A program made the translations under genes and the position numbers. Of a DNA stretch of 64,000 nucleotides, positions 16,763-24,540 are shown one piece after another; position 1 is the stretch's first letter, and each line of letters begins with the position of its first letter. The DNA is from Kitasatospora sp. NA04385 (GTDB lineage Bacteria; Actinomycetota; Actinomycetes; Streptomycetales; Streptomycetaceae). The notes under the pieces are model-generated. The model was given only the letters and a program-made list of their open reading frames with translations. It had not been told where the DNA came from and made no database searches. The stretch covers positions 3,756,701-3,820,700 of the forward strand of contig NZ_CP054919.1 in the NCBI RefSeq assembly GCF_013364235.1. Direction: 5' to 3'.

Positions 16763-17029
16763 CTGAGGCTCTCCGGACGTGGTGGTGGAAAGTCGAGGAC
16801 AGTCGAGGACAGGGGCGGCCGCACCGCCCCCCGACCTGGTGACGCTCCATCCTCCCGGGAGGTTGTCCCCCGGTTCCAAAGGTTTTCCGCCGCGCTCCGC
16901 CCCCGTCCGGTCAGCCTGCGCCACCGTCCGTGCGCACCCGTCCGCTCCGGACGCCACCGGCGCCGGACCGGCGGCCCGGACGGCTACACTCGGCGCGAAA
17001 CCGCCACCGGCCGCCCCGGGGAGCACCAC

Positions 17030-18046
17030 ATGGCCGAGCCCGTACCCGTCACCATCGGAAGGCGCCCGGCGCCGGTGCACACCGTCGCGGTGTACGCCTT
17101 CGCAGGCATGGCCCCGTTCGAACTCGGCGTGGTGGTCGAGGTGTTCGCCCTCGCCCGGCCCGAGCTCGCCGGGCTGCTCTCCGCCCCCTGGTACGACGTC
17201 CGGGTGTGCGCCGAGCGCCCCGGCCACCCGCTGGAGGCGGTCGGCGGGTTCTCCCTGACGCCCCGGCACGGCCTGGAGGAACTCGCCGCCGCCGACACCG
17301 TCGTGGTGGTCGGGGTGCCCGACCCGTACGGCGACGTGCCGCCCGCCGTGGTCGCCGCGCTGCGCACCGCGCACGCCCGCGGCGCCCGGGTGGTGTCGAT
17401 CTGCTCCGGCGCCTTCGCCCTGGCCGCCGCCGGGCTGCTGGACGGCCTGCCCGCCACCACGCACTGGCGGTACGCGGGGGAGCTGCACCGCCGCTACCCG
17501 GGCGTCCGGGTCGACCCGGACGTGCTGTACGTCGACAACGGGCAGGTGCTGACCAGCGCGGGCAGCGCCGCCGGCATCGACCTGTGCCTGCACCTGGTCC
17601 GGCAGGACCACGGCGCCAAGGTCGCCAACACCGTCGCCCGCCGCTTCGTCGTGCCGCCGCACCGGGACGGCGGCCAGGCCCAGTTCGTCCAGGCCGCGGT
17701 GCGGCCGGTGGAGGAGCCGGAGGACGGGGTGGCCGACTCGATGCGCTGGGCGCTGGACCACCTCGCCCGGCCGCTGACCGTGCCGCTGCTGGCCCGGGCG
17801 GCCGGCATGTCCGACCGCTCGTACCTGCGGCACTTCACCGCCCGCAACGGGGTCAGCCCGATGCGGTGGGTGGCGATCCAGCGGATCGCGGCCAGCCTGC
17901 CGCTGCTGGAGTCGCCGGAGGGCAGCGTGGAGGAGATCGCCGCGGCGGTGGGCTTCGAGTCGGCGGCGACCTTCCGCCACCACTTCGGCCGCACCATGCG
18001 CACCTCCCCGACCGCCTACCGGCGCACCTTCGGCCGGGCGGCCTGA
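17030..18046 (+). CDS. AraC-family regulator with DJ-1/PfpI (GATase1-like) domain
   Basis: A 338-residue regulator of the FtrA/GlxA type. An N-terminal DJ-1/PfpI-like domain (about 15-195) contains the nucleophile-elbow segment VVSICSGAFALAAAG. A C-terminal AraC double helix-turn-helix (about 235-335) contains AGMSDRSYLRHFTARNG and EIAAAVGFESAATFRHHFGR. The domain usually senses a small metabolite without catalysis. The ATG at 17030 is chosen as the first start consistent with the domain; the longer frame upstream crosses the small divergent gene. It is convergent with the MerR gene, 7 bases apart. Target genes are not apparent. Confidence 0.9.
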   Translation: MAEPVPVTIGRRPAPVHTVAVYAFAGMAPFELGVVVEVFALARPELAGLLSAPWYDVRVCAERPGHPLEAVGGFSLTPRHGLEELAAADTVVVVGVPDPYGDVPPAVVAALRTAHARGARVVSICSGAFALAAAGLLDGLPATTHWRYAGELHRRYPGVRVDPDVLYVDNGQVLTSAGSAAGIDLCLHLVRQDHGAKVANTVARRFVVPPHRDGGQAQFVQAAVRPVEEPEDGVADSMRWALDHLARPLTVPLLARAAGMSDRSYLRHFTARNGVSPMRWVAIQRIAASLPLLESPEGSVEEIAAAVGFESAATFRHHFGRTMRTSPTAYRRTFGRAA

Positions 18047-18053
18047 GCCGCCG

Positions 18054-18836
18054 TCAGTCCTCCCGCGCCCGCTCCAGCCGGTCGGCGTTGGCGTGGACCG
18101 CGTCCCGCAGCCACTGCGCCAGGCCCGGGGCGAGCTTCTCGTACGTCTCGGTGAACCGCGGGTCGGCGAGGTACATGTCGCCGAGGCAGCGGTGCATCGC
18201 CGGGCCGCAGTCGTAGAAGTTCAGCCCGATGTGCTGCCGGTGCTGCTCGGCCACCGCCATCGCCTGCTCGCTCCCCGGGGCCGATCCGGCGGTGAACGCC
18301 GCCACCAGGGCGTCGTTGATGCCGTCGGCCTCGGCCTTGATCCGCTCCCAGTCCGCCTTGGTGTAGCGGGCGGTCCGCTGCCGGGACTGCTGCCAGGCGG
18401 CGCTCCCGCCCCAGCGCTGCCGGGCCTCGTCCTCCCAGTCCTCCTGGTAGTCCGCGCCGAACACCTCGAACTTCTCCTCCGGGGTCAACTGGATCCCCAA
18501 GGTCCTCGCCTCCATCGCTCGCTCGACCGCCGCGGCGAGTTCCTCCAGCTTGCGGATCCGGTCGCCGATCAGCTCGCGCTGCCGGCGCAGGTGCTCGCTC
18601 GGGCCGACCGTCCGGTCGTCCAGGATCGCCGCGATCTCCTCCAGCGGGAAGCCGAGTTCGCGGTAGAACAGGATCTGCTGCAGCCGGTCCAGCTCGGCCT
18701 CGCCGTAGCACCGGTAGCCGGCCGGGGTGCGGCCGTCCGGCGACAGCAGGCCGATCCGGTCGTAGTGGTGCAGGGTGCGCACCGTGACCCCGGCGATCGC
18801 CGCCAGCCGTCCGACCGTGTAGCCCTCGCCGTCCAT
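18054..18836 (-). CDS. MerR-family regulator with TipAS drug-binding domain (TipAL-like)
   Basis: A 260-residue protein. The N-terminal MerR winged helix is YTVGRLAAIAGVTVRTLHHY (residues 5-24) plus GLLSPDGRTPAGYRCY. A coiled dimerisation helix follows, then a TipAS-like domain (about 115-255) with HRQHIGLNFYDCGPAMHRCL, including the Cys region that in TipAL binds thiopeptides. Such regulators activate their own promoter on drug binding. The ATG at 18836 has GGAGGGAACGCG upstream. A textbook MerR promoter lies just before it. Confidence 0.9.
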   Translation of the reverse strand: MDGEGYTVGRLAAIAGVTVRTLHHYDRIGLLSPDGRTPAGYRCYGEAELDRLQQILFYRELGFPLEEIAAILDDRTVGPSEHLRRQRELIGDRIRKLEELAAAVERAMEARTLGIQLTPEEKFEVFGADYQEDWEDEARQRWGGSAAWQQSRQRTARYTKADWERIKAEADGINDALVAAFTAGSAPGSEQAMAVAEQHRQHIGLNFYDCGPAMHRCLGDMYLADPRFTETYEKLAPGLAQWLRDAVHANADRLERARED

Positions 18837-18868
18837 CGCGTTCCCTCCTTCCCGCCGCTGTTGCGACC

Positions 18869-18899
18869 AGCCTGGAGCCTCACGCGGCGTGAGGGTCAA
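18869..18899 (-). promoter_or_regulatory. MerR-type promoter with 19-bp spacer and palindromic operator
   Basis: Read on the minus strand, TTGACC (-35, 18899-18894) and CAGGCT (-10, 18874-18869) are 19 bases apart. The spacer holds the palindrome CCTCACGC-C-GCGTGAGG (18894-18878). The over-long spacer with a dyad in it is diagnostic for MerR-family control, so the TipAL-like gene is predicted to be autoregulated. Confidence 0.8.
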
Positions 18900-18917
18900 G
18901 CGGGAGCCGGGCGGGCC

Positions 18918-19343
18918 TCAGTCGGCGACGCCGCCCTGCGCGAGCACCTTGTCCATCCGCAGCCGCACCAGCAGCTCGCCCGGGACGCCGTTGCGGGCGG
19001 CGTACTCCTCGGCGCGGTCCTCGCCCATGTAGCGGGCGGCGATCCGGCCCGCCCAGTGCCGGACCTCGGCCGGTTCCTCGCTGACCGAGGCCACGCCCTC
19101 GACCAGCACGAACGCGAACGGCGGCCGGTCGTCGTCCACGCACAGCGCGGCCCGGCCGTCGCGCCGCAGGGTGCGGCCCTTGACGGTGTCCCGCCCGGTG
19201 TTGAACACCAGGTCGTCGCCGTCGAGCAGGAACCAGACGGGCGCGAGGTGCGGACGGCCGTCGGCGCGGGTGGTGGCGAGCTTGCCGGTGCGGGTGCCGT
19301 GGGAGAGGAAGGCGCGCCACTCGGGCTCGGTCATGGTGGGCAT
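18918..19343 (-). CDS. PPOX-class (FMN/F420-binding split barrel) protein
   Basis: A 141-residue split-barrel protein of the pyridoxamine-5'-phosphate-oxidase-like superfamily. It shows GTRTGKLATTRADGRPHLAP, VWFLLDGDDLVFNT and TVKGRTLRRDGRAALCVDD, close to the F420-dependent PPOX group of actinobacteria. The substrate is unknown. ATG 19343 is preferred because GGGAGG sits 9 bases upstream; the ATG at 19352 would overlap that site. It follows the MarR gene by 33 bases on the same strand and may share its transcript. Confidence 0.85.
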   Translation of the reverse strand: MPTMTEPEWRAFLSHGTRTGKLATTRADGRPHLAPVWFLLDGDDLVFNTGRDTVKGRTLRRDGRAALCVDDDRPPFAFVLVEGVASVSEEPAEVRHWAGRIAARYMGEDRAEEYAARNGVPGELLVRLRMDKVLAQGGVAD

Positions 19344-19376
19344 GGCCGCCATCCTCCCGGCTCCCGCCCGGGCCGC

Positions 19377-19799
19377 CTACTCGGACTCGCCGTAGCGGAT
19401 CAGGTAGGCGGCGAACCGGTCCAGGTCCTCGTCGTCCCAGGAGGTGAAGCGGTCGGTGAAGGCCCGCCGCCGCTGCTCGTACGCCTCCGCGAGCAGCTGC
19501 TCGCCGGCGTCCGTCAGGTGCAGCAGCTGTCCGCGCTGGTCGTCCGGGTCGGCCACCCGGCCCAGCAGCCCGAGCCGCTCCAGCGCGGCGACCTGCCGGC
19601 TGACGGTGGACTTGTCGAGCATGAAGTGCGACGCCAGGTCGGCGGCCCGGCAGGACCCGCGCTCCTTCACCAGGTCGAGCATGCTGTACGTGACCAGCGA
19701 GAGCTCGGGGTGCAGCTGGGCTGCCTTGTGGCGGGCCCGGCGGGCGAACGCGGTCAGCTCCCGCTGGATGGTCTCCAGCGCGGCGTCGCGGTCGGGCAT
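19377..19799 (-). CDS. MarR-family transcriptional regulator
   Basis: A 140-residue winged-helix repressor with the MarR core (LVTYSMLDLVKERGSCRAAD and KSTVSRQVAALERLGLLGRV, then wing DPDDQRGQLLHLTDAGEQLL). The ATG at 19799 has GAAGGAG 8 bases upstream. It is downstream of a membrane transporter gene (54 bases), in the same orientation. A perfect palindrome in front of that gene is the likely operator, so this protein probably represses the exporter operon including itself. Confidence 0.9.
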   Translation of the reverse strand: MPDRDAALETIQRELTAFARRARHKAAQLHPELSLVTYSMLDLVKERGSCRAADLASHFMLDKSTVSRQVAALERLGLLGRVADPDDQRGQLLHLTDAGEQLLAEAYEQRRRAFTDRFTSWDDEDLDRFAAYLIRYGESE

Positions 19800-19853
19800 G
19801 GCGGTGGCTCCTTCGTCGTGCGGTGTTGCGGACCACGGTAGGGGCAGCCGCAC

Positions 19854-20939
19854 TCAGACGCCGACCGCCTCCTCCATCTCCTCGTCCCCGGCCCGCTCCC
19901 CGGCCTGCGCGACGGGCTGCTCCGCGGGCTGTTCCCCGGCCTGCGCGGGGGCCGCGGCCAGGGCCCGCCGCCGTTCGGTGCGGGCGGCCAGCAGCAGCAG
20001 CGCGGCGCCGGCCGCGAGCCAGCCGAACAGGGTGGCGACGTGGCCGCCGAGCCCGGCCCGGCCGCCGAAGTACACGTGGTCGCGGACGCCCTCCAGGAAG
20101 CCCGCGCCGTTCCAGAACGAGTGCAGCGCGCCGTAGAAGCCGTTCTGCAGCTCGGGCTGGAAGATGCCGCCGGAGCTGGTGAAGTTGAGCATCACGAACA
20201 GCGCCATCATGGTGAGCGTGGTCCACCGGCCGAGGAAGGTGTGCAGGGCGGTGCCGATCGCGATGATGCCCGCCGCGTACAGCCAGCTCATCGCCCAGAC
20301 GCCGAGCAGGCCGTGCTCGACCAGGTGGAACACCGGCCCGGCCAGGGCGAGGCCGAACAGGCTGACCACCAGGGCCACGCCGAGGCCGAGCAGCGCCCGC
20401 ACCCGCATCGCCAGTGCCGCACCGGCCGCGCCGAGCACCGCGACCGAGCCGTAGGAGCCGATGCTGAGCGCCACCAGCAGGAAGAACAGGCCCTGCCCGG
20501 TCGGGTCGCCGGCCGGCAGCGGGGTGAGCTCCTGGACGGTCAGCGGCCTGCCCTGCCGGGCGGCGACCTCGGTGAACACCTTCTCGGCGGCGCTGGCCGA
20601 GGTCTCCGAGTGCGCGGTGGCGACCAGCAGGGTCGGCGCGTCGGCGTCCGGCACGTAGGCGGCGACCAGGTCGCGGTCGAGCAGCCGCTGCCGGGCGGTG
20701 CCGGTGTCGGCCGCGGTGGTGACGTCCAGCCCGTCACCGGCCTTGTCCTTGAGCGTCTGCGCCAGCACCTGGACCTGCGGGCCCTGGCCGACCACGGCGA
20801 CCGGGAGCTGGTGCGGGGCGGGGGCGTGGAAGGCGGAGAGGTACGCGATCCCCATGCCGAGGCACATCAGCAGCGGTGTGACCAGGTGGGTGAGGACGTG
20901 CCGCAGGGCGGGGCGGGACACCGCGGACAGCGAGGACAT
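19854..20939 (-). CDS. DUF3533/ABC-2-permease-type membrane protein
   Basis: A 361-residue membrane protein. One N-terminal helix (residues 15-38) is followed by an extracytoplasmic domain of about 110 residues and then five C-terminal helices (about 150-330), ending in a Glu/Ala-rich tail. This layout matches DUF3533/YhgE-Pip-like ABC-2 permease relatives, which are often co-transcribed with TetR or MarR repressors and linked to drug export. ATG 20939 is chosen because GGAG is 5 bases upstream; GTG at 20942 is too close to that site. A small-molecule efflux role is inferred from the MarR partner. Confidence 0.8.
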   Translation of the reverse strand: MSSLSAVSRPALRHVLTHLVTPLLMCLGMGIAYLSAFHAPAPHQLPVAVVGQGPQVQVLAQTLKDKAGDGLDVTTAADTGTARQRLLDRDLVAAYVPDADAPTLLVATAHSETSASAAEKVFTEVAARQGRPLTVQELTPLPAGDPTGQGLFFLLVALSIGSYGSVAVLGAAGAALAMRVRALLGLGVALVVSLFGLALAGPVFHLVEHGLLGVWAMSWLYAAGIIAIGTALHTFLGRWTTLTMMALFVMLNFTSSGGIFQPELQNGFYGALHSFWNGAGFLEGVRDHVYFGGRAGLGGHVATLFGWLAAGAALLLLAARTERRRALAAAPAQAGEQPAEQPVAQAGERAGDEEMEEAVGV

Positions 20940-20962
20940 CACAACTCCATGGTTGGAAACTA

Positions 20963-20979
20963 CAACTAATATTTAGTTG
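20963..20979. promoter_or_regulatory. MarR-type operator palindrome CAACTAA-TAT-TTAGTTG
   Basis: A perfect 7-bp inverted repeat with a 3-base centre in an AT-rich patch 24 bases upstream of the membrane-protein start. It overlaps the probable promoter of that gene, and its size and symmetry fit a MarR dimer. Confidence 0.75.
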
Positions 20980-21044
20980 CACTTTACAACGCGAGATTGT
21001 CCCGCAGCCACCCCCCGCCGCGCCCTGTGGCACGGCTCACCCGC

Positions 21045-21368
21045 CTACAGCAGGTCGTCGAGCTCCCGCAGCAGCCGGCTCTTCGCCCGCGCGCCCACCA
21101 TCGACCGCACCGGCTCGCCGCCCTTGAACACCATCAGCGTCGGCATCGACAGCACCCCGTACGCGATCCGGGTCTCCGGGTTCGCGTCCACGTCCAGCGC
21201 CACCACCGCCAGCTTCCCCGCCTGCTCCTCGGCCAGTTCCGCCAGCACCGGCGCCAGCTGCCGGCACGGCGGGCACCACTCGGCGGTGAACTCCACCAGC
21301 ACCGGCCCCTCGGCCGCCAGCACCTCGCTCGCGAAGTCCCGGTCCGTCACACTGCGCACGCCGCCCAT
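21045..21368 (-). CDS. trxA: Thioredoxin
   Basis: A 107-residue single-domain thioredoxin with active site FTAEWCPPCRQLAPVL (CPPC rather than the usual CGPC), the cis-Pro segment YGVLSMPTLMVFKGGEPV, and standard length. A CPPC site shifts redox potential relative to CGPC, by general knowledge of the fold. The ATG at 21368 has GAGGAGGAG upstream. It follows the MerR gene by 22 bases on the same strand, indicating an operon in which the MerR protein controls thioredoxin. Confidence 0.95.
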   Translation of the reverse strand: MGGVRSVTDRDFASEVLAAEGPVLVEFTAEWCPPCRQLAPVLAELAEEQAGKLAVVALDVDANPETRIAYGVLSMPTLMVFKGGEPVRSMVGARAKSRLLRELDDLL

Positions 21369-21390
21369 CGGCTCCTCCTCGCTCTCGTCG

Positions 21391-21807
21391 TCACTCCTCG
21401 GTGCGGACCAGCTCGCAGCGCGGCTCGTCGGAACCGGACCCGGCCAGCGCGTCGCGGGCCGCCTCGGCCTGCGCCAGCTGGCCCGCCAGCACCTCCCGGA
21501 CCTCGCTCAGCCGGGCCACCATCGCGTCCAGCTCGGCCAGCTTCGCCCGGTACACCTCCAGCGAGGCCGGGCACGAGTCGCCCGCCGGATGACCGGCCCG
21601 CAGGCACTCCACGAACGGCCGGGTCTCCTCCAGCCCGAACCCGAAGTCCTGCAGCACCCTGATCTGCCGCAGCAGCCGCAGGTCCTCCTCGTCGTACGCC
21701 CGGTACCCGTTGCCCCCGCGCCGCGCGGGCAGCAGCCCCCGCGACTCGTAGTACCGCAGCGTCCTGGTGGTGGTGCCCGCCCGCTGTGCCAGCTCGCCGA
21801 TCCGCAT
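21391..21807 (-). CDS. MerR-family regulator upstream of thioredoxin
   Basis: A 138-residue MerR protein. The winged helix is MRIGELAQRAGTTTRTLRYY and the recognition wing GLLPARRGGNGYRAYDEEDL. A long dimerisation helix is followed by a Cys-containing loop (VECLRAGHPAGDSCPASL) and a C-terminal Cys in EPRCELV. The Cys positions suggest metal or redox sensing. Its thioredoxin neighbour favours thiol or oxidative stress as the signal, which is inference. The start is the ATG at 21807; TTGACG (minus strand) lies just upstream, but a proper 19-base-spaced promoter is not clear. Confidence 0.88.
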   Translation of the reverse strand: MRIGELAQRAGTTTRTLRYYESRGLLPARRGGNGYRAYDEEDLRLLRQIRVLQDFGFGLEETRPFVECLRAGHPAGDSCPASLEVYRAKLAELDAMVARLSEVREVLAGQLAQAEAARDALAGSGSDEPRCELVRTEE

Positions 21808-21890
21808 GCCACGACGCTAGACCTTCACCCCGGCGTCAACGCCAGCCCCGGGCCGGGAAGCCGCCTTGCGGTGATCGTTACGCTCGCCTG

Positions 21891-22691
21891 ATGACCGAAC
21901 TGACCACGGCCCTGCTCGCGGCCTACGACGAGCACATGCGCGGCCTCGGCACCGCCGGCGAGGGCGAGACGCACGACAGCGACGGCCCGCTGCTGCGCAA
22001 GTACGGCGGCTTCCGCGGCTTCGTCACCTCGCCCCGCCCCGACCTCGGCCTGCGCGACCGCGAACTCGACGAACTCATCGCCCGGCAGCGGGAGTTCTTC
22101 GCCGCCCGGGGCGAGGCCGTCGAGTGGAAGACCCGCGGCCACGACCTCCCCGCCGACCTCCCGGCCCGGCTCACCGCCGCCGGCTTCGTCGGCGAGGAGG
22201 CCGAGACCGTCCTGATCGGCCTCGCCGCCGAACTCGCCACCCCCACCCCCGCTCCCGAGGGCGTCACCATCCGCCGGGTCACCGACCCCGCCGACATGCG
22301 GCGGATCGCCGCGATGGAGACCGAGGTCTGGGACGAGGACTGGTCCTGGCTGGCCGGCGACCTCGCCTCCCGCGCGGGCGACGCCGACGGGTTCCTGGTC
22401 CTGGTCGCCGAGACCGACGCCCCGCGCCCCGAGGTGGTCTCCGCCGCCTGGCTCACCAGCACCCCCGGCACCGGGTTCGGCGGCCTCTGGGGCGGCTCCA
22501 CCCTCGCCGCCTGGCGCGGCCGCGGCATCTACCGCGCCCTGGTCGCCCACCGCGCCCGCTGGGCCCTCGACCACGGCATCCGCCACCTCCAGGTCGACGC
22601 CTCCCCCGACAGCGCCCCCGTCCTGCGCCGCCTGGGCATGCACGCCGTGACCACCACCACCCCGTACGTCTGGACCCCGCCCGCCGGCTGA
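21891..22691 (+). CDS. GNAT-family acetyltransferase
   Basis: A 266-residue protein. The C-terminal half (about 120-262) is a GNAT fold with the acetyl-CoA-binding segment STLAAWRGRGIYRALVAHRARWA followed by GIRHLQVDASPDSAPVLRRLGM. The N-terminal half is a helical region typical of two-part actinobacterial GNATs. The substrate cannot be told from sequence. The ATG at 21891 is 83 bases from the divergent MerR start. No clear neighbours in function. Confidence 0.85.
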   Translation: MTELTTALLAAYDEHMRGLGTAGEGETHDSDGPLLRKYGGFRGFVTSPRPDLGLRDRELDELIARQREFFAARGEAVEWKTRGHDLPADLPARLTAAGFVGEEAETVLIGLAAELATPTPAPEGVTIRRVTDPADMRRIAAMETEVWDEDWSWLAGDLASRAGDADGFLVLVAETDAPRPEVVSAAWLTSTPGTGFGGLWGGSTLAAWRGRGIYRALVAHRARWALDHGIRHLQVDASPDSAPVLRRLGMHAVTTTTPYVWTPPAG

Positions 22692-22879
22692 CCCGCATCG
22701 CGCCGCACTCGGTGCGCAGCAGCGGGGGCGCTGCGCGCGGCGGGGTCGACGTGCCGGTGGGCGACCGTCCGGAAAATTTCCGAGAATTCTGCGGGGTGGC
22801 GTGTAGAGAACCGCTCCCCCGGCTCCGACCACTGGACGCAAGCACGACACCGCACGCACCAGACGAGGAAGTGGTCCAC

Positions 22880-23233
22880 GTGAAGTACCTGCTGATGACC
22901 TACGGCAACCAGGAGAAGTGGGACTCGCTGCCGGCCGAGGGCTGGACCGAGGCGATCGCCCAGCAGGACGCCTTCAACAAGCGCTACCAGGAGAGCGGCG
23001 AACTGATCGGCGCCTACGGCCTGAACGACGCCGCGACCTGCCGGATGGTGGGGCGCAAGGACGGGCTGCCCGTGGTGAGCGACGGCCCGTACCTGGAGAC
23101 CAAGGAGTACATGGCCAGCTTCTACCTGCTCGACGTCGACAGCGAGCAGCGGGCGCTGGAGATCGCCGCCGACATGCCGTGGGCCGACCGCGAGCCGGTC
23201 GAGCTGTGGCCGATCCTGCACGAGGCCAAGTGA
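22880..23233 (+). CDS. YciI-like (DGPF-domain) protein
   Basis: A 117-residue protein of the YCII/DGPF family. It starts VKYLLMTYGNQEKW and has the signature VSDGPYLETKEYMASFYLLD, ending PVELWPILHEAK. These small proteins usually precede an ECF41/SigJ-like sigma factor gene, exactly as here, where the stop overlaps the sigma start by 4 bases. GTG at 22880 is used because GAGGAA lies 9 bases upstream. Function unproven; probably an accessory of the sigma factor pathway. Confidence 0.88.
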   Translation: MKYLLMTYGNQEKWDSLPAEGWTEAIAQQDAFNKRYQESGELIGAYGLNDAATCRMVGRKDGLPVVSDGPYLETKEYMASFYLLDVDSEQRALEIAADMPWADREPVELWPILHEAK

Positions 23234-24471
23234 GCCTGCCGGCCCGCACCGACCAGGACCTGCTGCGCGAACTCGCGCCGCAGGTCCTGGCCGCGCTGCT
23301 GCGCCGCCACTCCGGCGCGTTCGACGCCTGCGAGGACGCGGTGCAGGAGGCGCTGCTCGCGGCCGCCGAGCAGTGGCCGCGGGAGGGGCGCCCGGAGAAC
23401 CCGCGCGGCTGGCTGGTGACGGTGGCCTCGCGCCGGCTGGTCGACCTGGTCCGGGCCGACCGGGCGCGGCGCGAGCGCGAGGAGCGGCTGTTCCTGGCGA
23501 CCCCGCAGTCCGAACTGCTCGGCCGCCCGGCCGACGCCGGGCCGGACGCCGACCGGGACGACTCGCTGGCGCTGCTGTTCCTGTGCTGCCACCCGGCGCT
23601 GACCGCGCCGAGCCGGGTCGCGCTGACGCTGCGCGCGGTGGGCGGCCTGAGCACCGCGCAGATCGCGGCGGCGTTCCTGGTGCCGGAGGCGACCATGGCG
23701 CAGCGGATCGGCCGGGCCAAGCAGACCATCCGCTCCTCGGGCCTGCCGTTCGCGCTGCCCGGCCCGGACGAGGAGGCCGGGCGGCTGCGCGAGGTGCTGC
23801 AGGTGCTGTACCTGGTCTTCAACGAGGGCTACACCTCCACCGCGGGCGACGAGCTGACCACCTCCCGGCTCTCCGACGAGGCGATCCGGCTGACCAGGCT
23901 GCTGCACCGGCTGCTGCCCGGGGACGCGGAGGTGATGGGCCTGCTCGCGCTGATGCTGCTCACCGACGCCCGGCGCCCGGCCCGCACCGGCCCGGACGGC
24001 GAGCTGGTGCCGCTGCCGGAGCAGGACCGCGGCCGCTGGGACGCGGCGGCGATCGCGGAGGGCACCGCACTGGTCGAACGCGCCCTCCCGGCCGGCCGGG
24101 TCGGGCCGTACCAGTTGCAGGCGGCGATCGCGGCCCTGCACGACGAGGCGCCGGACGTGGCGGCGACCGACTGGCCGCAGATCCTGGCCCTGTACGACCT
24201 GCTGCTGCGGGTGGCCCCCGGCCCGATGCCCGCGCTGAGCCGGGTGGTCGCGCTGGCCGAGGTCCGCGGCCCCGGGCCCGCGCTGGAGGAACTCGACGCC
24301 CTGGAGGGCGAGTTGTCCCGCCACCACCGCTACCACGCGGTCCGCGCCGAACTGCTCGCCCGGGCCGGGCGCGCCGCGGCCGCCGCCGAGTCCTTCCGCC
24401 GCGCGGCGGCCCTGGCCCCCAGCCTCCCGGAACGCCGCTACCTCACGGAGCGGGCCCGGCAGCTGCCCTGA
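23230..24471 (+). CDS. ECF RNA polymerase sigma factor with long C-terminal extension (DUF6596 type)
   Basis: A 413-residue ECF sigma factor. Region 2 lies at about residues 15-90 (CEDAVQEALLAAAEQWP, GWLVTVASRRLVDLVR). Region 4 lies at about 120-180 (RVALTLRAVGGLSTAQIAAAFLVPEATMAQRIGRAK). A 230-residue helical extension contains LYLVFNEGYTS and ALMLLTDARRPAR. This architecture defines the group coupled to YCII/DGPF proteins, where the extension is thought to replace a separate anti-sigma factor. GTG 23230 overlaps the previous stop (GTGA), so translation is coupled. Confidence 0.92.
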   Translation: MSLPARTDQDLLRELAPQVLAALLRRHSGAFDACEDAVQEALLAAAEQWPREGRPENPRGWLVTVASRRLVDLVRADRARREREERLFLATPQSELLGRPADAGPDADRDDSLALLFLCCHPALTAPSRVALTLRAVGGLSTAQIAAAFLVPEATMAQRIGRAKQTIRSSGLPFALPGPDEEAGRLREVLQVLYLVFNEGYTSTAGDELTTSRLSDEAIRLTRLLHRLLPGDAEVMGLLALMLLTDARRPARTGPDGELVPLPEQDRGRWDAAAIAEGTALVERALPAGRVGPYQLQAAIAALHDEAPDVAATDWPQILALYDLLLRVAPGPMPALSRVVALAEVRGPGPALEELDALEGELSRHHRYHAVRAELLARAGRAAAAAESFRRAAALAPSLPERRYLTERARQLP

Positions 24472-24530
24472 GGGCCACCGGCGCGACGGCCCGGCCACCG
24501 GTACGAGGGCCCAGCCACCGGTACGAGGGC
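24471..24530. repeat. 20-bp tandem repeat after the sigma gene
   Basis: GCCACCGGTACGAGGGCCC occurs in two exact 20-bp-spaced units (24491-24510, 24511-24530), preceded by a degenerate third unit directly after the sigma stop. It lies between convergent genes and could act in termination. Confidence 0.6.
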
Positions 24531-24540
24531 CCGGCCGGGG

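Noticed and set aside
14613..16850. Minus-strand ORF of 745 codons over pepP
   Set aside because: Val/Gly/Ala-rich shadow; pepP carries all metal ligands on the plus strand.
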